Shown here piece by piece: positions 35,125 through 43,375 of a stretch of 64,000 nucleotides of DNA. The stretch's first letter is position 1, and each line of letters begins with the position of its first letter. The notes under the pieces are model-generated. The model made no database searches. It was not told the DNA's origin and saw only the letters and a program-made list of their open reading frames with translations. The position numbers and the translations under genes were made by a program. This DNA is from Paraburkholderia elongata (GTDB lineage: Bacteria > Pseudomonadota > Gammaproteobacteria > Burkholderiales > Burkholderiaceae): positions 1 to 64,000 of the forward strand of contig NZ_WOEZ01000191.1 of assembly GCF_013177735.1 (NCBI RefSeq), in the 5' to 3' direction.

Positions 35125-36711
35125 ATGTCCTCCGTCATGGCCTTCAAACTCGTCCTGCTGTCGCTTGCCGCGATGATCGGCCTCGAACTGCTCGCCAAGC
35201 GGCTGCGTCTGCCACCGGCCGCAGCGCTTCTGGTCGGCGGCGCCGCAATGGCCTTCGTGCCAGGCCTGCCACCCGTCAATCTCGATCCCGAACTGGTCCT
35301 GGTCGTGTTCCTGCCGCCGCTCCTCATGGACGGCGCGTACTTCTCCGTCTGGGACGAATTCAAGCGCAACATTGGCGGCATCCTGCTGCTCGCCATCGGC
35401 GCCGTCGCGTTTACGACCCTCGCAGTCGGCCTGGTCGTGCATTGGGTGGTGCCGGCCTTACCGTGGAGCGCGTGCTTCGCGCTGGGTGCGATCGTGTCGC
35501 CGCCGGACGCCGTCGCCGCGAAGGCCGTACTGGAACGCGTCGCGCTGCCGCGCCGGTTGATGGTGCTCCTCGAAGGCGAAAGCCTGCTCAACGACGCCGC
35601 CGGCATCGTGCTGGTCCGCTTCGCGGTCGCGGCCTCGCTGACCGGCACGTTCAGCGCTCAACACGCAGTCGGGCAGTTTGCCGTGCTCGGCCTGGGTGGC
35701 GTGGCGGTGGGCATCGCGATCGGCTTCGTGATCGTCAAGCTGCTGCGCTACCTCGACGACGCCTACCTCATCATCACCGCATCCGCACTCTCCCCGTGGA
35801 TCAGCTACATCGCCGGCGACATGCTGGACGTCTCGGGCGTCATCGCGACTGTCAGTTGCGGAATGGTGCTTGGCTGGCATCAGCACGAAGTCTTTTCAGC
35901 TTCGGTGCGTACCCGCGGCACAGCCTTCTGGCAGGTCCTGATCTTCCTGATGGAAGCCATGGTGTTCATTCTGATCGGGCTATCGCTGCGCGGCGTGATC
36001 GTGCGGCTGGGTGGTGTCGGCGACACGTTGACGACGTTTGCACCCTCCGTCGGTGCGGTGATCGCAGCGGTCGTGCTGTCGCGCTTCGTATGGGTGTTCG
36101 CCGTCGAATGGTTGAAGGGACTGGCGTGCAAGCTGATGCCGCGCGCAAACATTGCGCTCGACTGGCGCTCGGCGACGGTGACGAGTTGGGCCGGCATGCG
36201 CGGCGTGGTGACGCTGGCGATCGCGCTCTCGTTGCCCGAAGCGATGCCTGGGCGCGATCTGATTCTGGTCGCGTCATTCGCGGTGATTCTCGTGACCGTG
36301 CTCGGGCAAGGGACCACGATCGGACCGCTGATTCGCTGGGTCAATCCCGACCACGCGTCCGAGAGAAATGCCCAGCATCTGACCGAGCCGCAGGCGTGGG
36401 CACGGCTCGAGGCGGCGCAGCTTGCGGCAATCCAACCGCTGGTGCATGACGCACATGGACAGGTGATTCATCCACGATTGCTAGAGCAGTACAGCTATCG
36501 CGCGCGCATTACCGAGGCCTATCAAAGCGAGGCCGCGTATCCTTCGGATGCCCGTGCGGCGCATTACGACGTAGTCCTCGCCGCCGTTTCCGCAGGACGC
36601 GCCGAACTATTGCGTATGCACCGAACGGGTTTGATTCATGACGAACTGCTGACCATTCTCGAACACGATCTGGATTTGCAGGAAATCGCTGCGATGCATG
36701 GCAGAGGATGA
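35125..36711 (+). CDS. Na+/H+ antiporter, CPA1 (NhaP) family
   Basis: The 528-aa protein has about 12 hydrophobic segments followed by a ~120-aa cytoplasmic tail. The CPA1 signatures are ALGAIVSPPDAVAAKAVL, LLEGESLLNDAAGIVLVRFA (essential Asp) and SWAGMRGVVTLAIALSLPEA. The family exchanges Na+ or K+ for protons across the inner membrane. The start ATG 35125 gives MSSVMAFKLVLL; a start a few codons later (MAFKLVLL) is also possible. No partner genes are nearby. Confidence 0.9.
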   Translation: MSSVMAFKLVLLSLAAMIGLELLAKRLRLPPAAALLVGGAAMAFVPGLPPVNLDPELVLVVFLPPLLMDGAYFSVWDEFKRNIGGILLLAIGAVAFTTLAVGLVVHWVVPALPWSACFALGAIVSPPDAVAAKAVLERVALPRRLMVLLEGESLLNDAAGIVLVRFAVAASLTGTFSAQHAVGQFAVLGLGGVAVGIAIGFVIVKLLRYLDDAYLIITASALSPWISYIAGDMLDVSGVIATVSCGMVLGWHQHEVFSASVRTRGTAFWQVLIFLMEAMVFILIGLSLRGVIVRLGGVGDTLTTFAPSVGAVIAAVVLSRFVWVFAVEWLKGLACKLMPRANIALDWRSATVTSWAGMRGVVTLAIALSLPEAMPGRDLILVASFAVILVTVLGQGTTIGPLIRWVNPDHASERNAQHLTEPQAWARLEAAQLAAIQPLVHDAHGQVIHPRLLEQYSYRARITEAYQSEAAYPSDARAAHYDVVLAAVSAGRAELLRMHRTGLIHDELLTILEHDLDLQEIAAMHGRG

Positions 36712-36764
36712 CCGGGCCGCGTCTGACGGTAGTCGAGACGCGAACCGGTCGAACCGTGCTGAGT

Positions 36765-37058
36765 TCAATGGCCTTTGAAAATATCCAGCAGTTGATTCTG
36801 CATTTGCATCATTTCATGCGCATGCTTCATCTCCATCTGCGCGACCGAGTCCTGATACTCCATTTCCATCTGCATCATTTTCTGCTCAATGCCGATGGCC
36901 TGAGTACGCTGCTCAGGAGTCAGCTTCTCCATCATCATGCCGAAGTTCGGCGGCATCAGATAGGTGCCGGCACGCCCTATTCCCTGAGCCTGTACAGAAC
37001 CCGCGATAAGCGCGAGTGGCAACAAGCTACACATCATTACAGCTCGAATCGATTTCAT
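36765..37058 (-). CDS. Small periplasmic protein, Spy/CpxP-like
   Basis: A 97-aa protein with a signal peptide (MKSIRAVMMCSLLPLALIAGSVQA, cleavage after QA). The mature part is Met-rich and helical with LTPEQR, the LTxxQ-type motif of Spy/CpxP periplasmic chaperones, and a Met/His-rich stretch (MEMKHAHEMMQMQNQ) that could bind metal. Periplasmic export is well supported. The Spy-like label is based on one motif. Confidence 0.6.
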   Translation of the reverse strand: MKSIRAVMMCSLLPLALIAGSVQAQGIGRAGTYLMPPNFGMMMEKLTPEQRTQAIGIEQKMMQMEMEYQDSVAQMEMKHAHEMMQMQNQLLDIFKGH

Positions 37059-37175
37059 GTCATCTCCAGTCTCAAGTGAGTAGCCGGGTTTGAAAACCGG
37101 CTACATAGGCGACATTCAAACGCTCAGACAGACAGGCCGCGGTCGATCCGCTGCCTACGCCGGGTCTGGGAATGC

Positions 37176-37216
37176 AACACCCGGGGCTGGCCACCGTGCA
37201 CGATCGTCCGGGTGTT
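37176..37216. other. Inverted repeat downstream of the HD-domain gene
   Basis: AACACCCGG (37176-37184) and CCGGGTGTT (37208-37216) are perfectly complementary around 23 bases. The position, ~105 bp past the minus-strand HD gene, fits a weak transcription terminator. No long T-tract follows. Confidence 0.4.
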
Positions 37217-37320
37217 TCATGGGTTTAGTCGCGAACGCTTACTGGAAATGACATGCTGAATGAAAATTGCGCCGGTGATCTTTTTTCTATGTCGCTGTCA
37301 CTTTCGCGACGATGTGCCGA

Positions 37321-37959
37321 CTAATCCCTCCACGCCGACCCCAGAATCATCGTGCAGAAATTCTCACGATGATAATGCGGGTCTTTCAGCGCCAGCACGT
37401 CCGCCTTTACGTTGCCGAAAGTCGTTTCCGGCTTGTGGATCGTGCCGTGCGCGAATGCGTCGATGATGCCTTCCTTGAAATGCGCGCCGCGCGGGTGCGC
37501 GTGAATCACCTCATGACGTTGCTGCTCGCTGAACTCATCGTAAGCAAGGCCCAGCACATCCATCTCCACGCCCGCCGTCACCAGCGCGACCACCGGCTTC
37601 ATGTATTGCGGAATCCCAGGCGTGGTGTGCAGCGCAATCGAGTTCCACACCTGCTCGATATCGTCTTCGCCGATGCCGTGGCGCTGCAGAAAATCACGCG
37701 CCGCGTTCGCGCCGTCCACCTCGAATCGATCATGCTCGCTGCTATACGGCGCGACGAGCCCCATGTCATGAAACATCGCACCGATGTACAGCAGCTCGGG
37801 GTCGTACTTGAGTTGCTTGCGCGCGCCGGCCAGCGAGCCGAACAGGAACACGCGCCGTGAATGGTGGTAGAGCAACTCGGTTTCGGTATCGCGCACGAGC
37901 TGCGTGGCTTCGCGCGCCATCATGCTGTCGGGGATCTGGATGCCTGCGATCGTGGTCAT
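37321..37959 (-). CDS. HD-domain phosphohydrolase-like protein
   Basis: The 212-aa protein carries a metal-binding HD domain: His32/His33 (LLYHHSRRVF), the HD doublet His64-Asp65 (AMFHDMG), His111 (ALHTTPG) and Asp134 (GVEMDVLG). The layout resembles the cyanamide hydratase-like HD group. GGAGC precedes the ATG. It is divergent from a GlxA-type regulator, which probably controls it. The substrate cannot be told from sequence. Confidence 0.82.
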   Translation of the reverse strand: MTTIAGIQIPDSMMAREATQLVRDTETELLYHHSRRVFLFGSLAGARKQLKYDPELLYIGAMFHDMGLVAPYSSEHDRFEVDGANAARDFLQRHGIGEDDIEQVWNSIALHTTPGIPQYMKPVVALVTAGVEMDVLGLAYDEFSEQQRHEVIHAHPRGAHFKEGIIDAFAHGTIHKPETTFGNVKADVLALKDPHYHRENFCTMILGSAWRD

Positions 37960-38199
37960 GTGAAGTGCTCCATGAAAGACTTGAATGAACCGGACGCGCG
38001 GCCTTTGTGAGTTGATGGCGCGTTTGGTATGCTGGTCCGCGATGCTTTTTCTGACCGTTCAAGCAGCGCGTCCGATGAAGTTCAGTATTGGTCAGCGCGC
38101 TGTCGCGGGCAATCGCCACGAACCGTTGAACACTGCCAAACGCACCGCGTTGACTGCCGCAGGTTGCGGATTCCGTCCATCGTCAAAGGAAATCATTCG

Positions 38200-39162
38200 A
38201 TGCCTACCGTTGCGATCGCGATCTTCCCTGGCGTGCAGGCGCTCGACGTCGCCGGTCCAGTCGATGTGTTCTCCGAAGCCAATCGCTTCATCGCGCCGCA
38301 GGATCGCTATGAGGTCACGCTGGTGAGCGCGGAGCCGGGTCCGCTGCGTGCCTCCAACGGCATGACGCTCATCGCCGATGCCACTTTCGACCAATCGCGC
38401 CGACCGTTTGACCTTGCGCTGGTTGCAGGCGGCCCCGCGCTGCCCGACGCTACCGCGCCCGACACACGTTTGCTGGAATGGTTATCGCGCATCGCCACGC
38501 AGTCCACACGTTATGGCTCGATCTGCACCGGCGCGTTCGCGCTCGGCCATGCCGGACTGCTCGACGCGCGCAATGTCACAACGCACTGGCAGCACGCGGC
38601 GCAACTCGCCGAGCAGTTTCCGCACGCACACGTCGATTTCGACCGGATCTATCTGCGCGACGGCAACCTGGTCACGTCGGCGGGTGTAACGGCGGGTATC
38701 GATCTATCGCTTGCGTTGGTCGCCGAGGATCACGGACCGCACACAGCGCTCGCCGTCGCCAAACGGCTGGTGGTGTTTGCACAGCGACAAGGCGGGCAGT
38801 CGCAGTTCAGTCCTTATCTCATCGCTCCAGCCGATGACACCTCACCGGTCGCTAAAGTTCAGGCGCACGTGATGGAGCGGATTCGCGAGAGCTTCACGGT
38901 CAAACAACTGGCGGGCGTCGCGGGAATGAGCGCACGCAATTTTGCGCGCGTGTTCGTGCAGGAGACCAAGGTGACGCCACACGAGTTCGTCGAGCGTGCA
39001 CGCGTGGATGCGGCGCGCAAGTTGCTCGAAAGCAGCGATGCAGCGCTCAAGGCGATTGCCTACGACTGCGGCTTCGGCACCGCGGACCGGATGCGTATTG
39101 TCTTCACGAAGCGGATCGGCGTCACGCCGATGCAATATCGCGAGCGCTTTCGCTCAACGTGA
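38200..39162 (+). CDS. GlxA-type regulator (DJ-1/PfpI domain plus AraC domain)
   Basis: The protein has 320 aa from ATG 38200, preceded by AAAGGAAA. The N-terminal ~175 residues are a DJ-1/PfpI-like domain (FPGVQALDVAGPVDVFSEAN, SICTGAFALGHAGLLD with the nucleophile-elbow Cys). The C-terminus is a double helix-turn-helix AraC domain (FTVKQLAGVAGMSARNFARVFVQETKVTPHEFVERARVDAARKLL, then IAYDCGFGTADRMRIVFTKRIGVTPMQYRERF). It is divergent from the HD-domain gene. Confidence 0.9.
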   Translation: MPTVAIAIFPGVQALDVAGPVDVFSEANRFIAPQDRYEVTLVSAEPGPLRASNGMTLIADATFDQSRRPFDLALVAGGPALPDATAPDTRLLEWLSRIATQSTRYGSICTGAFALGHAGLLDARNVTTHWQHAAQLAEQFPHAHVDFDRIYLRDGNLVTSAGVTAGIDLSLALVAEDHGPHTALAVAKRLVVFAQRQGGQSQFSPYLIAPADDTSPVAKVQAHVMERIRESFTVKQLAGVAGMSARNFARVFVQETKVTPHEFVERARVDAARKLLESSDAALKAIAYDCGFGTADRMRIVFTKRIGVTPMQYRERFRST

Positions 39163-39216
39163 AGGTGAGCGTGAGAAAATGGCGGTCTTCTCAAGCCAAC
39201 GATCACAAGGAACGAC

Positions 39217-39975
39217 ATGTCCACCTCTTCTCCGATTCGAGCGATCGTTACCGGCCACGCTCGCGGCCTTGGCGCATCCCTTGCTGAACAACTGCTGGCG
39301 CGCGGCGTCGCGGTACTGGGTTTGTCCCGCTCGCGTCACGCCACGCTCAAAGCGCGTTTCCCAACGCTGCTCGAAGAAATCGAACTCGAGCTTGCCGATC
39401 CTACGCGCGTGGCGCAGTGGGTCGCAAGCGATGCACTGCGCAGCTTCGTCAGCGGCGCGCAGAGCGTACTGCTGATCAACAACGCGGGCATGGTTCAGCC
39501 GATCGGTCCGATCGAAGACCAGGACGCCACGGACATTGCCACAGCCGTGAGCCTGAACGTGGCCACGCCGCTGATGCTGGCGAGCGCGCTCGCCGCAGCC
39601 AGCGTCGACGCGACCGACCGGCGCATCGTGCATATCTCTAGCGGCGCGGCGCGCAATGCATATCCCGGTTGGAGCATCTACTGCGCGACCAAGGCCGCGC
39701 TCGATCATCACGCACGAGCCGTTGCACTCGACGCGAATCGTGGGCTGCGTATTTGCAGCCTGGCGCCGGGCGTGATCGATACGAATATGCAGGCGGAGAT
39801 TCGCGGCAGCGGCACCGAGCAGTTCCCGATGCGCGAAAAATTCGAAGACCTCAAGCGCAACGGCCAACTTTCTACACCTGAACAATGCGCCACCCAGTTG
39901 CTCGACTACGCCTTCAGCGATGCGTTCGGGCAATCGCCGGTAGCCGATATTCGCGAAGTCGCGAAGCAAGGCTGA
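39217..39975 (+). CDS. Short-chain dehydrogenase/reductase
   Basis: The 252-aa SDR has the cofactor-binding glycine motif TGHARGLG (12-19), NNAG (88-91), catalytic Ser141/142 and the Tyr155-x3-Lys159 pair (YCATK). The sequence around the catalytic site is similar to sepiapterin/benzil reductase-like SDRs, which use NADPH. It is 54 bp downstream of the GlxA-type regulator in the same direction and may be cotranscribed. The first remote iteron starts 16 bp after its stop codon. Confidence 0.87.
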   Translation: MSTSSPIRAIVTGHARGLGASLAEQLLARGVAVLGLSRSRHATLKARFPTLLEEIELELADPTRVAQWVASDALRSFVSGAQSVLLINNAGMVQPIGPIEDQDATDIATAVSLNVATPLMLASALAAASVDATDRRIVHISSGAARNAYPGWSIYCATKAALDHHARAVALDANRGLRICSLAPGVIDTNMQAEIRGSGTEQFPMREKFEDLKRNGQLSTPEQCATQLLDYAFSDAFGQSPVADIREVAKQG

Positions 39976-39990
39976 CACGAGAGCGCCACG

Positions 39991-40610
39991 CTCCCGTAAA
40001 ACCTCACCTTTCGGCCGATACACCGATACTCACACGCCGGGCGCAACCATCGCGCCGCGCTCGCAAAGTCACGGTACGATGCGCGCGCCTGCTCCCGAAA
40101 AGTCTCACCTTTGGCACGGAGCGGTTGAGGTTCGGCGCGAAGTGTCCATGGGGCGGCTCCCGAAAAAGCTCACCTTCCGGGCTTGGGGGCAGGCCGCAAA
40201 GGCATGCTGGGCGTGGCATCAATGGCTCTGAACAGGCTACTCCCGCAAACCCTCACCTTTGGAGAGGGTTGAGTAATCTGCATACCCAGGTAAGAGGTGG
40301 TGTGTGTCAGGCGCTTGCGCTTACCAGCGAATGCTTGCGGGAGTCGTCTTCGGAATTGCTGGAGGGTGAGGCGGAATGATGCGTGCGGGCTCACGTGTCG
40401 ATGCTTGCCTGTCGACTCCCGAATGTTCTCACCTTTGAGTTTTTTTGAAGGCATTCGGAAGGCCGGTCGCCGTCAAGGCAGCCGGCTCGTTCAGCGTGAG
40501 CGCGAGCAGTTGGCACATGTCCGCAGACTAGCGTGTTTCAACCGCCGCCGTTATAGCGAATCATGCTTCGCAAATCACCGGCGCGAGGACTCCCGAAAAC
40601 CCTCACCTTT
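39991..40610 (+). repeat. Remote iteron cluster A (six 21-bp repeats)
   Basis: CTCCCG, six variable bases, then CTCACCTTT (or TTC) occurs at 39991-40011, 40092-40112, 40157-40177, 40240-40260, 40416-40436 and 40590-40610, all in the same orientation. It fills the 660-bp gap between the convergent SDR and CheY genes, which contains no other gene. The repeats are the reverse-orientation equivalents of those upstream of rep (cluster D). Confidence 0.85.
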
Positions 40611-40635
40611 GGCCGGTTCGCCGCCCGTGCAGCGT

Positions 40636-41001
40636 CTAGCTCGCCAGCTTGCGGAACGTTTCCAGCACCGCGTCGCCCTTGAACGGCTTGACGATCCAGC
40701 CTTTCACGCCCGCCGCCTTGCCGCGCTCTTTCATCGCCGGGCTGCTCTCGGTCGTCAGCATGATGACGTTGACGGTCGTGTTCGCGAGTTCGCCGCGAAT
40801 CTTCTCGACCATCGTCAGGCCGTCCATGTTCGGCATGTTGACGTCGCTAATCACCAGCTTGATGCCAGGGCTGGCCTTCAGTTTGGCGAGGCCGTCCTTG
40901 CCGTCCACCGCCGTGTCGACGTCCAGACCGTTCTTCTTCAGAAAGCCGGCCACTTCGTCGCGCACCGTGCTCGAATCATCCACCACCAGAATTTTCGACA
41001 T
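40636..41001 (-). CDS. cheY: CheY-type single-domain response regulator
   Basis: The 121-aa receiver domain has the acidic pocket Asp8/Asp9, phospho-Asp53 (ISDVNMPNMDG), Thr83/84 (MLTTE) and Lys105 (IVKPF), all as in CheY. There is no output domain. It is the last gene of the chemosensory operon, 21 bp after a CheX-like gene, so it is the likely phospho-acceptor of the CheA-like kinase at 43376-45766. It ends 25 bp from the last cluster A iteron. Confidence 0.9.
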   Translation of the reverse strand: MSKILVVDDSSTVRDEVAGFLKKNGLDVDTAVDGKDGLAKLKASPGIKLVISDVNMPNMDGLTMVEKIRGELANTTVNVIMLTTESSPAMKERGKAAGVKGWIVKPFKGDAVLETFRKLAS

Positions 41002-41022
41002 GTTTGTTTCCTATGACAACAC

Positions 41023-41994
41023 TCAGAACAGATCCAGTTCACCCGCTTCGACCATCGCGCCGACATCGTCCGTGACTTCCTTGAAGTCTTCCGGCGACCA
41101 GCTCAGGCTGAACACAAAACGTTGATGCAGCTTGACCGAACGGCCCGACTGCGGGTCAGTCAGCGAGTACATGAAACACAGTTGCGGATTGCCGCTGCCG
41201 AACGAGATGTACTTGTGCTTGTGATTCACCAGCAGCGGCACCTGCACCTGGCTGCGCAGCCAGGCGTCCGCATCGCCGACATAGCGGTTCTTGAACGAAC
41301 CCCAGATCAGATTCGTCACCTCGCCGAGCACGCCATTCAGGTCGCGGAAGTTTGCTTCGCCGTCTTCTGAGTTATCGGTCATCCGATAGCGATCGAGCAG
41401 TTCGAGAATCGGCGCCTCTTCCGCCTGCATCATCATGTAACCGCGACACCACGCGCTTTCCAGCGGAATCAGGCTGAACACCTCGCCGAAGATGATCCGG
41501 TCGCGCACGATATAAGGCGTATCGCAGGTGATGGTCAGGTCCTTGAACACGTCGCCGAGAATCGCCTGCGTCATGTCGGCGATGCCACGCACTAGCGCGT
41601 TCGGATAATCCAGGCTGAAAATGTATTCGTCGATCACCTTGCGCAGCGGCGCCATATCGTGCGCGACGTAGGCCGCGCAGACCACGCGGCGCAAGCTCTC
41701 CGGCAAACCGTCGAGGCTCGGATCGTCATCCCGCCGCATGATGATCGGCAATTCGGGGCGCACCGCGTTGATCCTGACCGCGATTTCGGCGCTCGCTTCG
41801 GCTGAGCCGCCGTAGCTTTCAGCGAACAGAACCGCGCCCAGATCGATGTTCGAGCGCAACACCGACTGCAAGCGGTTCTTGCCGACTTTCACGCCGACCA
41901 GATTGTGCTCGTCGCAGAAGCGCTTCAGCGCCTCTTTATGCACCGGGCAGTCGTCCAGCACCAGCACCTTGCTGACCGGTTTATTCATGTTCAT
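41023..41994 (-). CDS. Degenerate receiver fused to a CheX-like phosphatase domain
   Basis: The protein has 323 aa from ATG 41994 (AGGAA upstream); a TTG at 42042 would instead overlap the previous stop by four bases. Residues ~1-125 look like a receiver domain with acidic residues DD near the start (LVLDDCPVHKEAL) but without a clear phospho-Asp pocket. The C-terminal part (~140-310) resembles CheX/CheC: the E-x2-N motif appears in VLGEVTNLIWGSFKNR, followed by a Pro in the expected region. CheX proteins dephosphorylate CheY-P. It is part of the chemosensory operon. Confidence 0.75.
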   Translation of the reverse strand: MNMNKPVSKVLVLDDCPVHKEALKRFCDEHNLVGVKVGKNRLQSVLRSNIDLGAVLFAESYGGSAEASAEIAVRINAVRPELPIIMRRDDDPSLDGLPESLRRVVCAAYVAHDMAPLRKVIDEYIFSLDYPNALVRGIADMTQAILGDVFKDLTITCDTPYIVRDRIIFGEVFSLIPLESAWCRGYMMMQAEEAPILELLDRYRMTDNSEDGEANFRDLNGVLGEVTNLIWGSFKNRYVGDADAWLRSQVQVPLLVNHKHKYISFGSGNPQLCFMYSLTDPQSGRSVKLHQRFVFSLSWSPEDFKEVTDDVGAMVEAGELDLF

Positions 41995-42038
41995 TTCGCA
42001 TTCCTGCTCGCTGCGGATATCGACGTCATGGTCAACAC

Positions 42039-42578
42039 TCAAAACAACTCCAGCTCACCGCTGGATTCTTCAATTGCGCTCGTGTCCGCCACGAAGTCGA
42101 TCGACGCATGCGCGCACACGCATATCGTCGCGGCGAGCTGCACGGAACCGTTAAGCGTGATCGAATACGAGGACAGCAAACCCGGCTTCAATTCCGGCAG
42201 ATGCCGCAGACAACTCGCGCTCAATACATAAGGCGTCGACATGCCGAGGTCAGGAAAATAGTGCAGCAGTTCCTGATTCATCGCGCCGCAGCACAGATTG
42301 CAAATTTCCAGAAAGGCTTCCTGGAAAGGCAGTTCGTCGGCCTCTTTCAGGTAGTAGTTGCGGGTGCTGTCGTTTTCGTCGAAGTGAAGGATCAGCAGCA
42401 GTCTGAACACGATCGACGAGATGGTCAGCACGACCACCTGGGTGTCCTTCGTAGCGCCCATGCCAACCTCGGCGAGCGACGCGATCTCGCACGTATCGCC
42501 TGAATCCCGCGGCAAGCGCGTCTGCGCCGCCTTGCGGAAAATGCGTTCGAAGCTGTCCTTCGCGTTGCCCGTGATCAC
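42039..42578 (-). CDS. CheX/CheC-like protein (179 aa)
   Basis: The start is a GTG (42578) that overlaps the upstream stop by four bases (GTGA), indicating translational coupling. The protein has an alpha/beta CheX-like layout with FLEICNLCCGAMNQELLHYFPDLGMSTPYVL; the E-x2-N and second Asn of CheX-type phosphatases appear in LEICN and GAMNQ. It is paired with a second CheX-like protein downstream. One may be a phosphatase and one a scaffold. Family assignment is moderate. Confidence 0.65.
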   Translation of the reverse strand: MITGNAKDSFERIFRKAAQTRLPRDSGDTCEIASLAEVGMGATKDTQVVVLTISSIVFRLLLILHFDENDSTRNYYLKEADELPFQEAFLEICNLCCGAMNQELLHYFPDLGMSTPYVLSASCLRHLPELKPGLLSSYSITLNGSVQLAATICVCAHASIDFVADTSAIEESSGELELF

Positions 42579-43318
42579 ATCGACACCTGGTGCAGCTTCG
42601 AGTGAAACTGGTTGGCGAGCGATTCGACGCTGGAGAGCGACGCCGCGATCATCTTGCCGCCCGCCTGAATGTCCTGGAACGTGGAAGTGGTGGTCAGGTC
42701 GTTGCGATGCAGGCTATCGCGATAGCTTTTCGACAATTCCTCAGAACGCGCGGCGAGTGCCCGGACCTCGCTTGCCACCACCGCGAAGCCGCGTCCGGCC
42801 GGACCCGCGCGCGCGGCCTCGATCGACGCGTTCAGCGACACGATCACCACATGCCGGACGATCGACGACAGCTCCTGATTCTTCGCGTGCATGTCGTGGT
42901 TCTGCGTCATCAGCGAGATCATCTGCTCGTGCCAACGCTCGAATGTCGCGCCGAGGCTCTTCAGACGCGCGGCTTCGCCGGCGATCTGTTGCGCCTGATG
43001 CGCCCACTGGTCTTTGTCGTCGGTCGCTGCTTTCAGCGTTGCGCGCAGCTCTTCGACGCTGGCCGATTGCTGCCTCAGTTCCTCATGCAACTGTGCGGCC
43101 AACGCTTCCATCTCTTGCGCGGCCTGTTCGCGTTCGCGGATCGCTTCACCGTGGTCCGCCTGTTCCGCCGACAGCGCTTCGATCCGGGCATCCGCTTCGG
43201 CGCGCAGTCGTGCCGTCAGTCTCGTGCTTTGCAACTTGTGCACGACAAATGCCAACAGCGCGGTCACCGCGCTGCCTGCCACCGCCGCCAAGGCGTACTG
43301 TTCGTACTGTTGAATCAC
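42575..43318 (-). CDS. Small methyl-accepting chemotaxis-like protein (mini-MCP)
   Basis: The 247-aa protein has one N-terminal membrane helix (AALAAVAGSAVTALLAFVV), a coiled coil (~35-120) and an MCP signalling hairpin (IVRHVVIVSLNASIEAARAGPAGRGFAVVASEVRALAARSEELSKSYRD). It has no periplasmic sensor domain, so it cannot sense external ligands directly. The signalling tip is shorter than in normal MCPs. It lies between the kinase and CheX-like genes of the operon and may replace CheW or act as an adaptor. Confidence 0.85.
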   Translation of the reverse strand: MIQQYEQYALAAVAGSAVTALLAFVVHKLQSTRLTARLRAEADARIEALSAEQADHGEAIREREQAAQEMEALAAQLHEELRQQSASVEELRATLKAATDDKDQWAHQAQQIAGEAARLKSLGATFERWHEQMISLMTQNHDMHAKNQELSSIVRHVVIVSLNASIEAARAGPAGRGFAVVASEVRALAARSEELSKSYRDSLHRNDLTTTSTFQDIQAGGKMIAASLSSVESLANQFHSKLHQVSM

Positions 43319-43375
43319 AACCTATCCTTCCGAAGTCCGTCGCGAAACGCGTGTCAATCCGCGTTCGACCAACGT

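Noticed and set aside
39991..40610. CRISPR array
   Set aside because: Repeats are 21 bp, have a variable centre, irregular spacing of 65-176 bp and no cas genes; they match origin iterons instead.
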